From Symsagittifera roscoffensis (Eukaryota; Xenacoelomorpha; Acoela; Convolutidae), in NCBI RefSeq assembly GCF_963678635.1, contig NC_087063.1, forward strand, positions 55,269,504-55,333,503: DNA of 64,000 nt, read 5' to 3'. Of this stretch, positions 20,136-31,513 are shown piece after piece. The notes beneath the pieces are model-generated. The model had not been told where the DNA came from. It searched no databases and saw nothing but the letters and a program-made list of their open reading frames with translations. The translations under genes were made by a program, and so were the position numbers. Numbering within the stretch: the first letter of the stretch is position 1; each line of letters opens with the position of its first letter.

Positions 20136-21380
20136 CTAGACGTATTGGACCACTGCATACGGTTTCGCTTGAAGTATCTTCTCATCGTATTTCTTCCGCT
20201 GCCTAATTTGTGCTTGCGACGTGTTCCTCCTGCAGAGCTCGTTTAGTTCCTGTTGTCTCTTGACCGCTTCATTCACATAAGCTTGAGGCGACGTCTTTTT
20301 CCCTTCGTATTCTGGGTAAAAGAATGTTAGGGGCACTGCTCTCTCCCTGCCCGTTAACATCATGAAGGGACTGATTCCTGTTGTCAAGTGTTGCGTGCTG
20401 TTGTACGCCCCTTCCACTTGCGGTAGATGTTTATCCCAGTCTTTCATGTATGTCGAGCAATATACCCTCAGCACGTTCACCAACGTTCTGTTCTGTCTCT
20501 CCACTAACCCGTTAGTCTGAGGATGGTAAGTCGTTGAGTGCGCTTGAGCAATGTGTGACCTCTTCATCAATTCTTTTGTCAGGTCCCCGACGAAGGCTTT
20601 CCCGTTGTCCGACTGAAATGTCATTGGACAACCATATCGTGATATCCAACGTGTTATCCAATGTCACAAGTCTCCTTCGCTGAGGCTGTTTGACAGGGCA
20701 CCGCTTCTGCCAAACTTCGTAAAGTGGTCTATTATGACCAGTATCTGGTTATATCCTGACTCTGTCATGCAGATCTTCTGATGGTCTATCTGCATAAACT
20801 CGTTAAATTCCGAGCTCTCAACGGACTTGAGTGGGAACTTCATCTTCCTGGGGTCTTTCACCTGTAGACATGCCAGACATGCGTTCACCCATCTCTCGCA
20901 ACCCTTCCTCAATCCCGGCCAATCAAACCTGTGTAGTATTCTCTGTTGCACTTTGTCTATCCCCTGATGCCCCATTTGCTCGTGCGATCTGAATAACACT
21001 TCCGTCTGGTACAACTGTGGTAGTATGATGAGGTTATGCTTGTGAAGTATTTTCTCCTCACCCTTTCTCCTGCATGCTATCACCCCATCAGTTGTGTGAT
21101 AGAGTTAATCTTTTCTCTCCTTGTAGAACTGGCTCAAGATCTTGTAGCTGTCTTCTTCTAGGTCCCCTTTCTCTTTGGCTCCCGTCCGGATCCATTTGGA
21201 GAGGTTTCTTGTCATCTTGTAATTCTTTTGGGCTCGTATCAGATCCGACAGCCTATATCTCGCCTTGACGTGTTCCTTCAGTGCTATTATCTGACCATTC
21301 ATTTCTCCGGAACTGTGGATGTCATCTTTCAATTTGACGCAAACTATCCTCCTCAAGACCTTCCTATCATCTTCTGACAT
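20136..21380 (-). pseudogene. Retroelement copy 2 integrase (zinc-binding and DDE core)
   Basis: A single frame is interrupted by a TAA near 21103 and a TGA near 20662. The zinc-binding HHCC module reads HEQMGHQGIDKVQQRIL and then WVNACLACLQVKD. The catalytic core shows MQIDHQKICM as the first Asp region, TFQSDNGKAF for the second Asp, and YHPQTNGLVERQNRTL with the Glu. This is a complete-looking DDE triad broken by two stops. The enzyme would insert the element's cDNA into chromosomes. Confidence 0.8.
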
Positions 21381-21455
21381 CAGGTCTGTTCTGACATTTG
21401 AGTTGCATGATAGCTCCCTGAACGGTTTCCTTGATAGTGCAATTTTCTCAAGTTC

Positions 21456-22892
21456 TTAACCTCCGCGCACCTCCTGCTGATCCAAATTGTACGTTCCTGA
21501 GGAGGGATCCGTCTGTAGCTCCCTATCGCGGTGCCTCATCTTCTCTTCTGCCAATATCATGCATAGACTATCTCGGTCATCGCTGCTCTTTGAGTCTTCA
21601 TCCCATTCTTCACACTCCCCGGACAATTTTTCTTCTTCAGCAGTTTCTGCAGTGGGCCTCTCCCCGGACTCTTGACTCAGTCCAAGGTGTTCAGCCTCCT
21701 CCTTGAATGCCACCTTCTTCTTCCTAACCATAGTCCGCTTAAGTATGTCTTCAGGGATTCTCTCAACCAATGACCGCACGACTTCTTTTCCATCAGGTTC
21801 CTTTTCTTTCAAAGAGTCCTCGGTACCATCCGCATCATTCCTTCTCAATATCGTGACTTCTGGTTCCTTTTTACCCTTTTTTTTGACAAGGGGTTCATCG
21901 TCTGCCAGCTTCTCGAGTAATCTTCTCAAGTCTTCATATATCTCTGCTCTTCCCGTTTCTACTTGGTTGAGATCATAGCCTTTTGCCTTGAGTGTCTCCC
22001 TCACAATTTTTGACTTAAGCATTATCTCCATTGGCATCCCTTGGGTTCTTTTCAAAATTGTTTTCTCTGGACGCTCCTTTGGTAATTCGGGTTGATCTTC
22101 TATAGGTTTGCCAGACTTGTCAAGCCATCTCATGAGTGGAAGACTATCATACGTTTCCCTATCCATGAAGGAGAAGCCATCTTTGAGTTCTGGCCTATCT
22201 GCCTCACTCTGTTCCTGTCTCTCGTAGAACTCCGTCTTCCTACTCAAGCTATCGGCATTTTGATGTTTGTCTCTTGTCCTATGCTCAATTATCATGTTGT
22301 ATCCCTCCAGGCGAACTATCCATTGTATCATCATGTTGTATCCCCCAATGTAGCTCTGATCCATTGAGTACGTTGTCAACCAGCTGAGTGCCCTGTTGTC
22401 GGCTCGTAGCTTGAACGGCTCGCTACCTAGGTATGCTCTGTATTTTTCGACAAAGGTAACCACCGCGAACATCTCTGCTTTAGGCGCCCCGTACTTCATC
22501 TCCGTATCACTCAAGACTTTACTCCCGTATCCTATTGGTCTCAAGACTGTCTTCCCATTCCATTCCTGCTCTTGATGGAGAATGCCAGAAATCGCTACTA
22601 CCGACGCATCCATGTCCAGTGCGTTCATTCCTTTTTCCGTTGGCATCCCTTGCACCGGTGCCTCACACAACTCCTTCTTTATTCTCTGGAATGACTCTTC
22701 TGCCGCATTGTTCCACGTGAATTTCTTGCCTTTGTGCCTCATCAGTTGTTGCATCGGGTACACTTTGTCCGCATAGCCCTTAATGAACTCCCTGTAATAG
22801 TTCACAAAACCCAAGAAGCTCATCAGTTGATGTTCCGTTTTTGGCGATTTCCAGGTCAACCGCTTCTGCATCTGGGTATGATCTGATGCCAT
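21456..22892 (-). pseudogene. Retroelement copy 2 RT connection and RNase H, with acidic linker
   Basis: A 478-residue frame. It begins in the RT thumb (WKSPKTEHQLMSFLGFVNYY). RNase H residues are visible as DMDASVVAISGIL, APKAEMFAVV, LRADNRALSWL and HQNADSLSRK. About 200 residues of acidic linker follow, before integrase. There is a small internal duplication in RNase H (GGYNMM repeated as EGYNMI) of the kind produced by slippage. The start is offset from the RT frame by an indel near 22850. Confidence 0.8.
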
Positions 22893-23826
22893 GTCTATCC
22901 ACCATTCGCCCCAGGTATTTAATCGAGTCCTTGAGTATTTCGCACTTTGATGGTTTGCATTTTAGTCTCGATCTCTTCATGCAGGCGAACACCTCGTCTA
23001 GTCGCTCGATATGGTCCTCTAGTGTCGGCGTCGCAATTACCACGTCATCCACGTAGCACATTACCAAGTTGCCGTATTTCTTCGTTACACCTATCAATGC
23101 GTGTGCCATCAATCGTTGAAACGTAGCCGTGGCGTTGCAAAGACCAAAGGGCATTCTCTTCCATTGAAACAGCCCCAGCTCGCAGGCAAACCCTGTTTTA
23201 TCCCTGTCTTGCTTCCTCAGTGGAACCTGTCAAAAAGCTGATCCTAAATCAAGAGTCGTAAAAAATTTTGCGTCCCCTAACTTCGAGAGGCTCTCATCAA
23301 TCCTAGGTATGGGATAGGCATCCTTCACCGTGACGGAGTTCAGATATCGAAAAACACAACGAAACCTTGAATGGTCGCCTTTCTTCTTAGCCATCACTAC
23401 TCCACACGCCCATGGTGACTTGGATGGTTCTATCATATCATACTCCAGTAGGGTTTCAATTTCCTTTCTACATGCATCCGATATGTGTGGAGTCATACGC
23501 CTCGCCCCCTCCCTGTGCGGTACCGCCGACTCTTCAAGCTCTATTTCATGTTCAACATAATTACAACATCCAATGTCTGCCTTATGTTTCGAAAAAACGT
23601 CCTCATTCCGCTCTAGTACGTCCTTGATGGCTTCGAGCTGTTCGTCCGTTACCTTGCCCCTCAAGTGCTCTATTTGAGGTAAAACCGGTTTGTCCATTTC
23701 CATTTCCTCTAGTGTGGGTCTTTCCGGGAAATTCGAACAGCTCGAAAGTCCATCGTCTGTCTCTGACTTAAGTGATTTCACCAGACCTGATGAATCTTTT
23801 TTTTCTTTAATGTTCTCAAGATACAA
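22780..23826 (-). pseudogene. Retroelement copy 2 reverse transcriptase fingers and palm
   Basis: One frame is broken only by a TGA at about 23227-23229, where a Trp would be expected after FTTLDLGSAF. RT motifs are in order: YDMIEPSKSPWACGVVMAKK, RFRCVFRYLNSVTVKDAYPI, FTTLDL (catalytic Asp), MPFGLCNATATFQRLM and CYVDDVVIA with the catalytic YVDD at about 23043-23055. The length and motif set are those of Ty3/gypsy RT. The enzyme copies element RNA into DNA in the particle. Confidence 0.85.
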
Positions 23827-24017
23827 ATCTTGTCCCTACGATTGGGACAATCAAGAACTTCATTCTCCTTTAAATTTTCAGTCATTTCATATCGAGTTTT
23901 CTCGGATAAAGCGTATCCCAGTTTCCTTCCCCTCTGGATCGTGATGGGTATATCAAGAGTATTCAACAAGACACTGACGCAGAGGCCGGTCTTGGTTATC
24001 GAGAAGGATCTTCCCAA
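23778..24017 (-). pseudogene. Protease-RT linker
   Basis: A short open frame between protease and RT. Its strand-like content (SITKTGLCVSVLLNTLDIPI and then GRKLGYAL) fits the region that follows retropepsin in Ty3-type polyproteins. It is offset from both neighbours by indels. Confidence 0.45.
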
Positions 24018-24059
24018 AACAGCAGCACTTTGACTATTTGGATTTGGGACTATGCATAC

Positions 24060-25419
24060 TTACTTGTTGTCACTTAGTTCATTGTAATTTTTCATCCGCA
24101 AGCTTACAATTGCCGCTTCGTTTGCTTTCAGTCTCACACTCCTACTCAAGAATACCGGTGCTTTATTCTCATTCGTTATTATTAAATTTACCGGTTTGAT
24201 CACGTACTTCCTTTCCGGGTTTCGAATCCTGAAGATGGCATTGTTCAGATCAATTGTTACGTCGAAATTTCTGATGAAGTCTGCCCAAAATGAATTGGTC
24301 AGACTCATCCAGGTTTTCCACCACAAGAAAGATCATCCACAGTTTGCGTTCCCCCAAGTTTAGGGCTATTATTGGTGTCCTGCCTAGTACCCGCAGCGCC
24401 CCTTTGTTTGCAGCTGACAGCCGTGTTCTCGAGTCTATCAAATCGCCTTTGTCGAAGCCCATTCGCTCCCAAGTTTCGTTTGGCATAACGCTCAAGACCG
24501 CTCCCGTGTCTAGTAACCCGCGCAACTGAGTCTTTTTGCCGCTTATGTCAAGCACGTGTGCTGATACGTTTGCTTCCATTACGATATGCATTGCATCTTC
24601 TTCCAATATGGCGCAGTGTCCAATCGATCTCACTTTCAGTTCTTCTCTGCCCACGTAAATCTGTCCGGCTAGGTCTTCGTCACATGTTATCATAGTCTTC
24701 GTGTAGATGTTTATTCCATTTATGTTTAACATTACCTCATGTGGACCATAGGCCTCCCTGTATCTATTTTCGACGCGGACTGAGTTGCTGCCGCCCCTCG
24801 TGAGTAAAGCTCTTAAGGCTCTAGAAGTTGTTTGTGGACTTATAGTACTCAAGTAATCTGCGTACACATCAATGTGCATTATCGTCTGATGGCTCGGTTT
24901 ACTCAGGTTTCTCGTTACTTCATGGCCGCCCACTGTCGCTCCCGTCTCGGCCTCTGGCACTGGCACCGGCCTACACAATGTCTCATTCAACTTCTGCCTT
25001 TCGATCTCCTGCTTCAGTCTTTGCTCGATCTCTTTCGCCGCTAGGTCCTGTTTCACTTCGTTGATAGCATCCGCAGCTGCTTTCTCATAGTTTATTTCTA
25101 GAGAATTTCTGGCCTCAGTGTCGATGACGTTTTTGACTTGCGTTACAACCTTCACCGTTTTTGTCGGTAATTCTGCACTTGGTGCCTCCGAGTTTTTCGT
25201 GTCAAATTCAGCTTGCCTGTTCCTCGTGTTCTGCACCGCAGCTAGTGCTAGCTTGTGTTTGGGGTGGTTTTGGTTCTTCACTGCTTCCCAAAACAACGGA
25301 CAATCCATCCTGAAGTGGCCTTCTTGATTGCAGAAGAAGCACCTCGCACCTGTTTTGATGATCAAGCCACTATAGAACTCATGTTCCTCCGTCTGGCTCA
25401 TATCTTCCATCCGGTGCAT
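24060..25419 (-). pseudogene. Gag zinc knuckle and aspartic protease
   Basis: The frame 24250-25419 opens with a nucleocapsid zinc knuckle, CFFCNQEGHFRMDC (CCHC), and continues through Lys/Glu-rich sequence. The retropepsin active site LLDTGAVLSVMP is followed by a second strand, LRVLGRTPIIAL, and then FILG. A frame change near 24300 continues the protease C-terminus as ADFIRNFDVTIDL (24060-24326). Retropepsins cut Gag-Pol during particle maturation. The DTGA site is intact. The indel at its C-terminal end separates protease from RT. Confidence 0.78.
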
Positions 25420-27289
25420 ATCCCAGACTCTTCATGCCTTGTTTGTACGTCGTGCAATCCGCCACGTGCTGATCCGCAATTTGCGGCGCATAACGTACGT
25501 TTGTCCATATCATCTCTAGGCTTGTACCACGTCCTCTGTAATTGACTTCCTCCCTGCATGTTTCTATTTTCTGAGTAGGGATACTTCTTTGGTTTCATTA
25601 ACATGTACTCCCTCGACTTTTGTCTCATCTCCTCTGGAGTTGTTGCATTATCTTTCGAACGTGTATAGTACGTTGCCAGTATTGTTCTCAAGTCGTCACT
25701 CTTTACCCCATCGATAAACTTCGAGGCGATGCTGAAATTCCTTCTGTTTGTTGATTCATCGTCCCTTTGTCTTCTTTTTTCAAACCTCATCATAGCTTGG
25801 TGGCCCTTCATTCCTGATCCGAATCGGATCTTGTCCGCAGTATTTCGTCCCTTTGTCTTCTTTTTCAAACCTCATCATAGCTTGGTGGCCCTTCATTCCT
25901 GATCCGAATTGGATCTTGTCCGCAGTATCACGTTCCTCTTCCTTCTTTGCAACTACACATTTCAACGCTGTGCCCTCTAGGTTGGTCAAGATTGCCGTGC
26001 AGGCCTGCCTTTCGTCCTTCAAGTTGTCTTGTTCCAAGTGTAACCTCATGACTTCTACCCATGTGTCGATGCATCCATCTGAGTCGTCTTTGAATTCCTT
26101 CGGTTTCTTGAAGGTTTTCCTGGATTTGCCACCTCCTCTTTCACTCGAGTCTGTATTCCTTGTAGCGAAAACTTCCAGTGTCCTATTCACCATTTCCCAG
26201 GTGTTAGCCCACGTCATGGCATCGGGTCCCACATTGTTGCTCGTTGTGGAATCCCCTGGACCATTTGTCGTATTTGAGGTTCCATTCTTCATAATTGTCT
26301 TGGCCCCCCTGGTCCTATGCTCGCTGCACCCCGGAGTAACGGTGTGGACTCCCGCTTGTTCCGTTTTGGTTCTACAAAATCGACTCTGTTGCCTTGCGTT
26401 CTGTCTGTTGCCAGCTTGTCCTGTGCTGTAGAATTTCTCAAGAGAGCATCTAGTTTGGACTGTATGGCACAAACTTTCTGCCTGGTCTTTGCGCATTGTG
26501 TCTATTCTCGTCTTCAGACTCCATAACTTGTTGTCATAACTTGCTGTCCTTAACTTGTTGTCGCCAGGTTGAAGTAATTGTCTAGGTTCTCCTTCTTGTT
26601 GTATCCTATTTCCTTTTTTGTAGTACTTGTCGATCCTCTTCACTGCATTTCAGTATTTTGTCGATTTGATCCAACTTCGCCATCAAATCGCCCATCTCGA
26701 GAGAGGTTGTTTTTTCGTGGTTAGCTGTTGCCCCATGGTTAGCTGTTGCCCCATGTTTGATTTGCTCATCGTTTTGAAATGCCTCTGTTGTTATCGTGGA
26801 AACTGTTCCAAACGTTTTGCCTTTCTCGGCCGTTGGTTCTACCTCCTCTTTATCTCTTCGTTTCATTCCGACCATCATTGCGATCCTCTCTGTGAATGAC
26901 GTTCTTCTTGTTTGAGAATCATCTTTTATTGTTTCCGGCGTGTTGCTTGTTGTGTCCTCCACAGTGTCAATTGGCGAGAACTCTATCGTCTTCTTTTCTT
27001 GTGCTTCCGCATTCGCCATTGGTGTTGACTCCGTTGTTTTCCTTTCCACCTCATCAACACTCTGATCTGGTGTCTCACGATCAATTTCTATAGCAGGTAC
27101 CGTTCGTCCCTCCACAGCGCTTACTCTCATCTTGCTCTCCTGTGCGCTTCTTGTGTTGACCATGCTCACTGAAAAGTTATTTCTCATTACTTTTTGGTCC
27201 GACGGCGTTGCTTTCCGTTGCGCCGAGTTATGATTTGTCTTTGACTCTAGAACTCGGTTTTCTGCTATCGGTACCCTACTTCGCCTCAT
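25398..27289 (-). pseudogene. gag: Retroelement copy 2 gag, decayed
   Basis: Starts at ATG 27289 (MRRSRVPIAEN) and aligns with copy 1 gag through three frames (26606-27289, 25780-26643, 25398-25868). Relative to copy 1 it has lost several short blocks, including part of the FEILLNR segment and the stretch after RDDES. A tandem duplication of about 75 bp at about 25775-25925 repeats the MKGHQAMMRFEK segment. The lesions look like slippage between short direct repeats. It cannot encode a full Gag. Confidence 0.75.
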
Positions 27290-27499
27290 GATTTTTAATT
27301 ACAATTTTCTCTATTTACAATTTTAATATTTACAAAATTCTATTCTAAGGATAAAAATTTCTAAAAAGTATTCCTAATTCTCTTAAGAAAAAATCTTTCA
27401 ATACTTGATCTTAATAGAGCGGATCTTTCGTGATTTAATCGTTCTGACCGGTCCTCTGTGCTTTTACTTAAGTGTTGGGATATTTCACACTGTCCCAAG

Positions 27500-28285
27500 A
27501 GCTATCACTAAGTGTTGGGCTACCTCGCACTGTCCCAAGACTCTTTTCGATCTAGTGTTGGGACAATTCGCACTGTCCCAAGACCTTTTCTAACTGTCCC
27601 AAGGCTTCTTCGTACCGTCCCAAGACTTCTTGGTACTGTACCAAGACTTTTCCGTAATGTCCCAAGACTTCTTCGTACTGTCCCAAGACTTTTCCGTACT
27701 GTCCCAAGACTTCTTCGTACTGTCCCAAGACTTTTCTGTACTATCCCAAGACTTCTTCGTACTGTCACAAGACCTCTTCGCACTGTCCTAAGACTTCTTG
27801 GTACCGTCCCAAGACTTTTCCGTACTGTCCCAAGACTTCTTCGTACTGTCCCAAGACTTTTCTGTACTGTCCCAGGACTTTTCTGTACTGTCCCAAGACT
27901 TCTTCGTACTGTCCCAAGACTTCTTCGCACTGTCCCAAGACTTTTTGGTACCGTCCCAAGACTTTTCCGTACTGTCCCAAGACTTTTCGGCACTGTCCCA
28001 AGACTTTTCTGTACTGTCCCAAGACTTCTTCGTACTGTCCCAAGACTTCTTCGCACTGTCCCAAGACTTCTTGGTACCGTCCCAAGACTTTTCCGTACTG
28101 TCCCAAGACTTTTCGGCACTGTCCCTAGACTTTTCGGCACTGTCACTAGACTTTTCCGCACTGTCCCAAGGTTTCTTGGTACTGTCCCAAGGTTTCTTGG
28201 TACCGTCCCAAGACTTTTCCGTACTGTCCCAAGACTTCTTCGTACTGTCCCAAGACTTCATCGTACTGTCCCAAGACCTTGCCAC
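27500..28285. repeat. Leader minisatellite of copy 2, 21-bp unit
   Basis: More than 30 units of TGTCCCAAGACTTYTTCGTAC, with Y being C or T, and close variants. A 21-bp unit without stops keeps frames on both strands open over 110-270 codons, so the long repetitive ORFs here are by-products. It shares the TGTCCCAAGAC core with the 13-14-bp array of copy 1. Confidence 0.93.
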
Positions 28286-28589
28286 CCAAGTGTTGGGACA
28301 ATCGGATCTCTTCTTCTTGGTTGTTGGGACTCTTGAACCACTATCCCTGGTACCACCACTTGAGCTCTAGTATAAAAATTTCCCCTTACTGGCCTAAAGT
28401 TTCAATTAATAACCCCCCTGTATTTATCTCCCCTTATTAATCTGATGCAAGTTGAAACCCAACTTGTTCGCAGGTGTCTTGTGATCACCTGTTCGTTGAA
28501 AACCGATAAAATTAGTACCGAAAACGTAAAAACTTAAACGAGAAAAAATTGATAAAAACAGAAAGATGAACCCACCTAAAATTCAAGAC

Positions 28590-28755
28590 CTATCACTCAA
28601 GTGTTGGGCTACCTCGCACTGTCCCAAGACCCTCTTCGCTCTAGTGTTGGGACACTTCGCACTGTCCCAAGACCTTTTCTAACTGTCCCAAGGCTTCTTC
28701 GTACCGTCCCAAGACTTCTTGGTACTGTACCAAGACTTTTCCGTACTGTCCTATA
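28590..28755. repeat. Short second array in the copy 2 leader
   Basis: About 160 bp nearly identical to 27505-27670 (CACTAAGTGTTGGGCTACCTCGC and following units). It shows that part of the minisatellite was copied about 1.1 kb away in the same leader. Confidence 0.85.
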
Positions 28756-29271
28756 ACTTTCCAGTCAAGTCTCCTAGTGGTCCGGTGAAGTTGCAAGCTA
28801 TCTGAAAATCCTTAACAACGCCCCACACTCGGGCACCTGTATAATTAGCTGAATTGATCGAAACGATCGGTCTTATGAAAACATTATGGGTATACTATTT
28901 AATTAATATAAAGGTTTGATCCAAGTAATTTGGTGTCAATGTCACTGTCCTTTTTTGTTTTATGGTTTTTGTTCCTTTTTCTATTCTTTCTCTGTTTTTG
29001 TTTCGCTTTTTGTCTTTTTTGCTCGTTTTTTTGTCCCTCTTGTTACCCCCCCCCCTTACTCGGTTAGCTAGGCCTCGTTCGGAGAGCGTACCAGGAAGTT
29101 TTCTTGAGTTTTCATAAGAAGCTATCACGGTACAACCGGAAGGTTTACACGTTCCCGCTGAATCGTACCACAGGTACACTGGAATGGGCATGTAGCACGG
29201 AGCTGTGTCAAGTGGGTTCGACTCCGTAGTCATGAGGTGGGAAAAACACCCAGGAGCACCATAAAACACTA

Positions 29272-30166
29272 TGTAACAGTCGCCTACTTAAGTCACATGT
29301 GAGGTTAAAGAAAAATGGGCTGTATAACCATTGGCTCAAGAGTCAGGGACACTATCTCTTGTGTTTTTCTACCTCGAACGGTCGGAGCCAATTCGGTTCA
29401 CTTGCGACATGAGACTAAAATCCTCGTTACAGCTTAAAGGCCACTACCAAAATACCCCTCTTACTCTAGAAAGTAAGAACGTCCCCATACTTAAGTCTCA
29501 AAATATGCGAACGCAGTTAAAAACAGGGTCGGAACATTCCGTTTTAGTTGCTTTTTTTAGACAGTGCAACTTTGATCCATTTCAGATGGATCTACCTAAA
29601 ACTCTCCCTACCTCAACATACCAAGTATAAAACACACTCAAGAAAACTAAATTGGGTACTTACATACCAGCAAACTCGAGAATTGGAGTAACTAAATTAA
29701 TCAGCAACTCTAGCATTAAAGGGAATTAAGTTTTAACTCGAGAAGTTTGTAATTAATGACTTTCTGCAAAGGAAATGAGTTTAACTTGAGAATTGAGTCT
29801 TTGGGGCTGGACCATTGGGAGACTTCGTTTGTCCACCTTTCCACCGAAGGTTCACTCTGGTCCACTTCTTATTGATATCTTCTTCTTTCGTAATCGTTCT
29901 GTCTCCTATTTCAGGATAAGACAGCTCTACTCTAGTATGATATTATATCTGGAAATTGCGAATAGCAATTTCCCGCTGTTTTTTTTCGATTACTTTCCCG
30001 CGATTGTAATTCGGTTGTTCTGATCTTATATTTCTGAGATTTTCAGTTGTCGCGAGAAAGTTGAACATGACATGCTCTATTCGAATTTTTGAAAAATTCC
30101 ATTTCACCCCAAAATCACGTTGTTGGTTTTGCTCAAGGTCAAACTTCCAAATATGACCGACTGGCA
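29272..30166 (-). mobile_element. 5' LTR of retroelement copy 2
   Basis: 895 bp, TGTAACAGTCGCC...CGACTGGCA on the plus strand, closely matching the 3' LTR at 9604-10497. It is bounded inside by the leader and outside by intron DNA, where its last 36 bases are repeated with flanking DNA. LTR promoters drive element transcription, here leftwards and antisense to the host gene. Confidence 0.9.
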
Positions 30167-30388
30167 CAGATCACTTGATCATTTGATAGTTCCACTCTCA
30201 ACAAACTCAAAAACCTTAGCATTTTTGGCACACGCAGACCAGAGTTAACGACCTTGAATGCTCAAGGTCAAACTTCCAAATATGACCGACTGGCACAGAT
30301 CACTTGATCGTTTGATAGTTTCACTCTCAACAAACTCAAAAACCTTAGCATTTTTGGCACACGTAGACCAGAGTTAACGACCTTGCCT
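30131..30388. repeat. 129-bp tandem duplication at the outer edge of the 5' LTR
   Basis: Two adjacent units, at 30131 and 30260. Each begins with the last 36 bp of the LTR (GCTCAAGGTCAAACTTCC...) and continues through about 90 bp of flank ending GAGTTAACGACCTTG. Only three substitutions are apparent. It spans the element-host junction. Confidence 0.9.
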
Positions 30389-31007
30389 AGGGCGGCAATG
30401 GATCGAATCCGACAAGGACCTGACTGTTTAAATGGAAAGTTTCCCCTTTCAAAAAAATTTTCGGCCTATCGTAGTCTGTGTCTGTTTTGTCGGCTTAGTT
30501 GCCATGTCGCGGCCTTTTCTAGTAGTCTAAACAATTTAAGTTGTATTCAAAATGTTTCTGATCTATTTGATTATGCATAATTGTTCCGACCATTTGAAAA
30601 ATGTAGATCAACTTTGTATTCGGGTGTCTTTTAGTTTTTTGTTTTCCACGCAAAATCAGGTACCACAAATAATCATCAGAATGAATCGAGTGACGTATCA
30701 TATTGTTTTTGAATATTTTTCCAAGTTATGTTTATAAACCTAGGTTGTTAGTGAGTTGTTTACTATGAGCGTTTTTTTGAGACGCTACGAGCTGTTTTTA
30801 AGGCTACTGAAAAACTTATTCGATGTAGTTTTGTCCCATTGCGTCAGATTGAGTCAAACAACTAATAAATTTTCCATTTTTTGAAGGTGATATCTTTTAA
30901 AAACTTTGTTGGAAACAGTTTGCCTCTGATCAATTTTGATTTCAAAAAATGTTAATCGACTGAAATTTTATTTATTAAAGAATTATTTTTTGCAATTAAA
31001 CGTGTTT
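30389..31007. other. Intron 1 sequence without a supported gene
   Basis: AT-rich DNA right of the retroelement. I see no gene or clear repeat apart from short homopolymer runs. Confidence 0.5.
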
Positions 31008-31512
31008 ACACTTGCGAAGCAATGTGTTATAGTACGAACTTTCTTTTTTTCCAACCTAAGTCGCAAATATTGTTGCGAATTTTGTTGCGACTTAAAGCAA
31101 CAGTATTTGCTGCATTGAATTGGCAATGCAAAATGATTGGCAATGTGTTGAACTTTTACAGCTTATTGATAACATGTGCTTTGACATTCGAATAGTTATA
31201 AGTTTACACAATTGATGCATTTTTAATTCGTCAAGTGAACCGAGGAAAGCTATTTGTTTCAAACAACATAACAATTATCTCAATATATTTCGCAATTTTT
31301 TAAAATGCATAGTTTATGCATAATGTGGCTTTATGATTTGCGATTTATTACATGCAAAATTGTATCTTTTTGTATCTGGTGCTACTTTTGTTGCATCGAA
31401 TTGACAATTTATTAGCATATGTAGCTGCGTTATTGGTGGCTGTTTTTTGGTGATTTTAAGCATCCGTGACTGAATGGTTAGTGTGTGAGACTCAAATTTG
31501 CTTCGCCTCTGT
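31008..31512. repeat. MITE-like repeat family, copy A
   Basis: Begins TTACACTTGCGAAGC (30 bases shared with copy B) and ends GCTTCGCCTCTGT, an imperfect inverted pair. The interior shares blocks with copies B and C: ACCTAAGTCGCAAATATTG, then CATGTGCTTTGACATTCG, GTTGATGCATTTTTAATTCG and TAGCATATGTAGCTG. It is shorter than B, lacking about 120 bp. It ends in a tRNA A-box-like stretch, GACTGAATGGTTAGTGTG, near 31470. It lies in intron 1. Confidence 0.7.
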
Positions 31513-31513
31513 T

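Larger units (their letters stand above)
27290..29271 (-). other. 5' leader of retroelement copy 2
   Basis: Non-coding leader between the 5' LTR and gag. It holds the long minisatellite (27500-28285), a second short array (28590-28755) repeating the first 160 bp of the long one, and a 3' part (28770-29271) shared with copy 1. The sequence TGGTGCTCCTGGGTG, about 10 bases from the LTR on the element strand, is a possible primer-binding site. Confidence 0.55.
9604..30166 (-). mobile_element. Giant Ty3/gypsy-type LTR retrotransposon, copy 2 (about 20.6 kb)
   Basis: Bounded by two LTRs of about 895 bp. On the minus strand the order is 5' LTR, repeat-rich leader, gag, zinc knuckle, protease, RT, RNase H, integrase, integrase C-terminal tail, macro-domain ORF, gap, accessory ORF region of about 7 kb, polypurine-like tract and 3' LTR. 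The RT-RNase H-integrase order is that of Ty3/gypsy (Metaviridae) rather than copia. Most such elements are 5-12 kb, so about 20 kb is exceptional. The surplus is the accessory region and leader. The body is visibly more GC-rich than the surrounding intron. Stops and frameshifts in every ORF show this copy is defective. Confidence 0.85.

Noticed and set aside
19000-23300. Stop-codon reassignment (several in-frame TGA, e.g. where Trp is expected in RT)
   Set aside because: TAA and TAG interrupt the same ORFs, frameshifts are common, and the intact host KLHL gene uses ordinary codons, so decay explains the stops.
27512-28370. ORFs of 110-274 codons on both strands in the 21-bp array
   Set aside because: Same reason: a stop-free unit that is a multiple of three. 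No independent evidence of coding.
3780-30390. CRISPR array, prophage or bacterial contamination
   Set aside because: Repeats lack uniform spacers, genes are spliced and eukaryotic, and the viral-like genes belong to a Polinton with eukaryotic introns.
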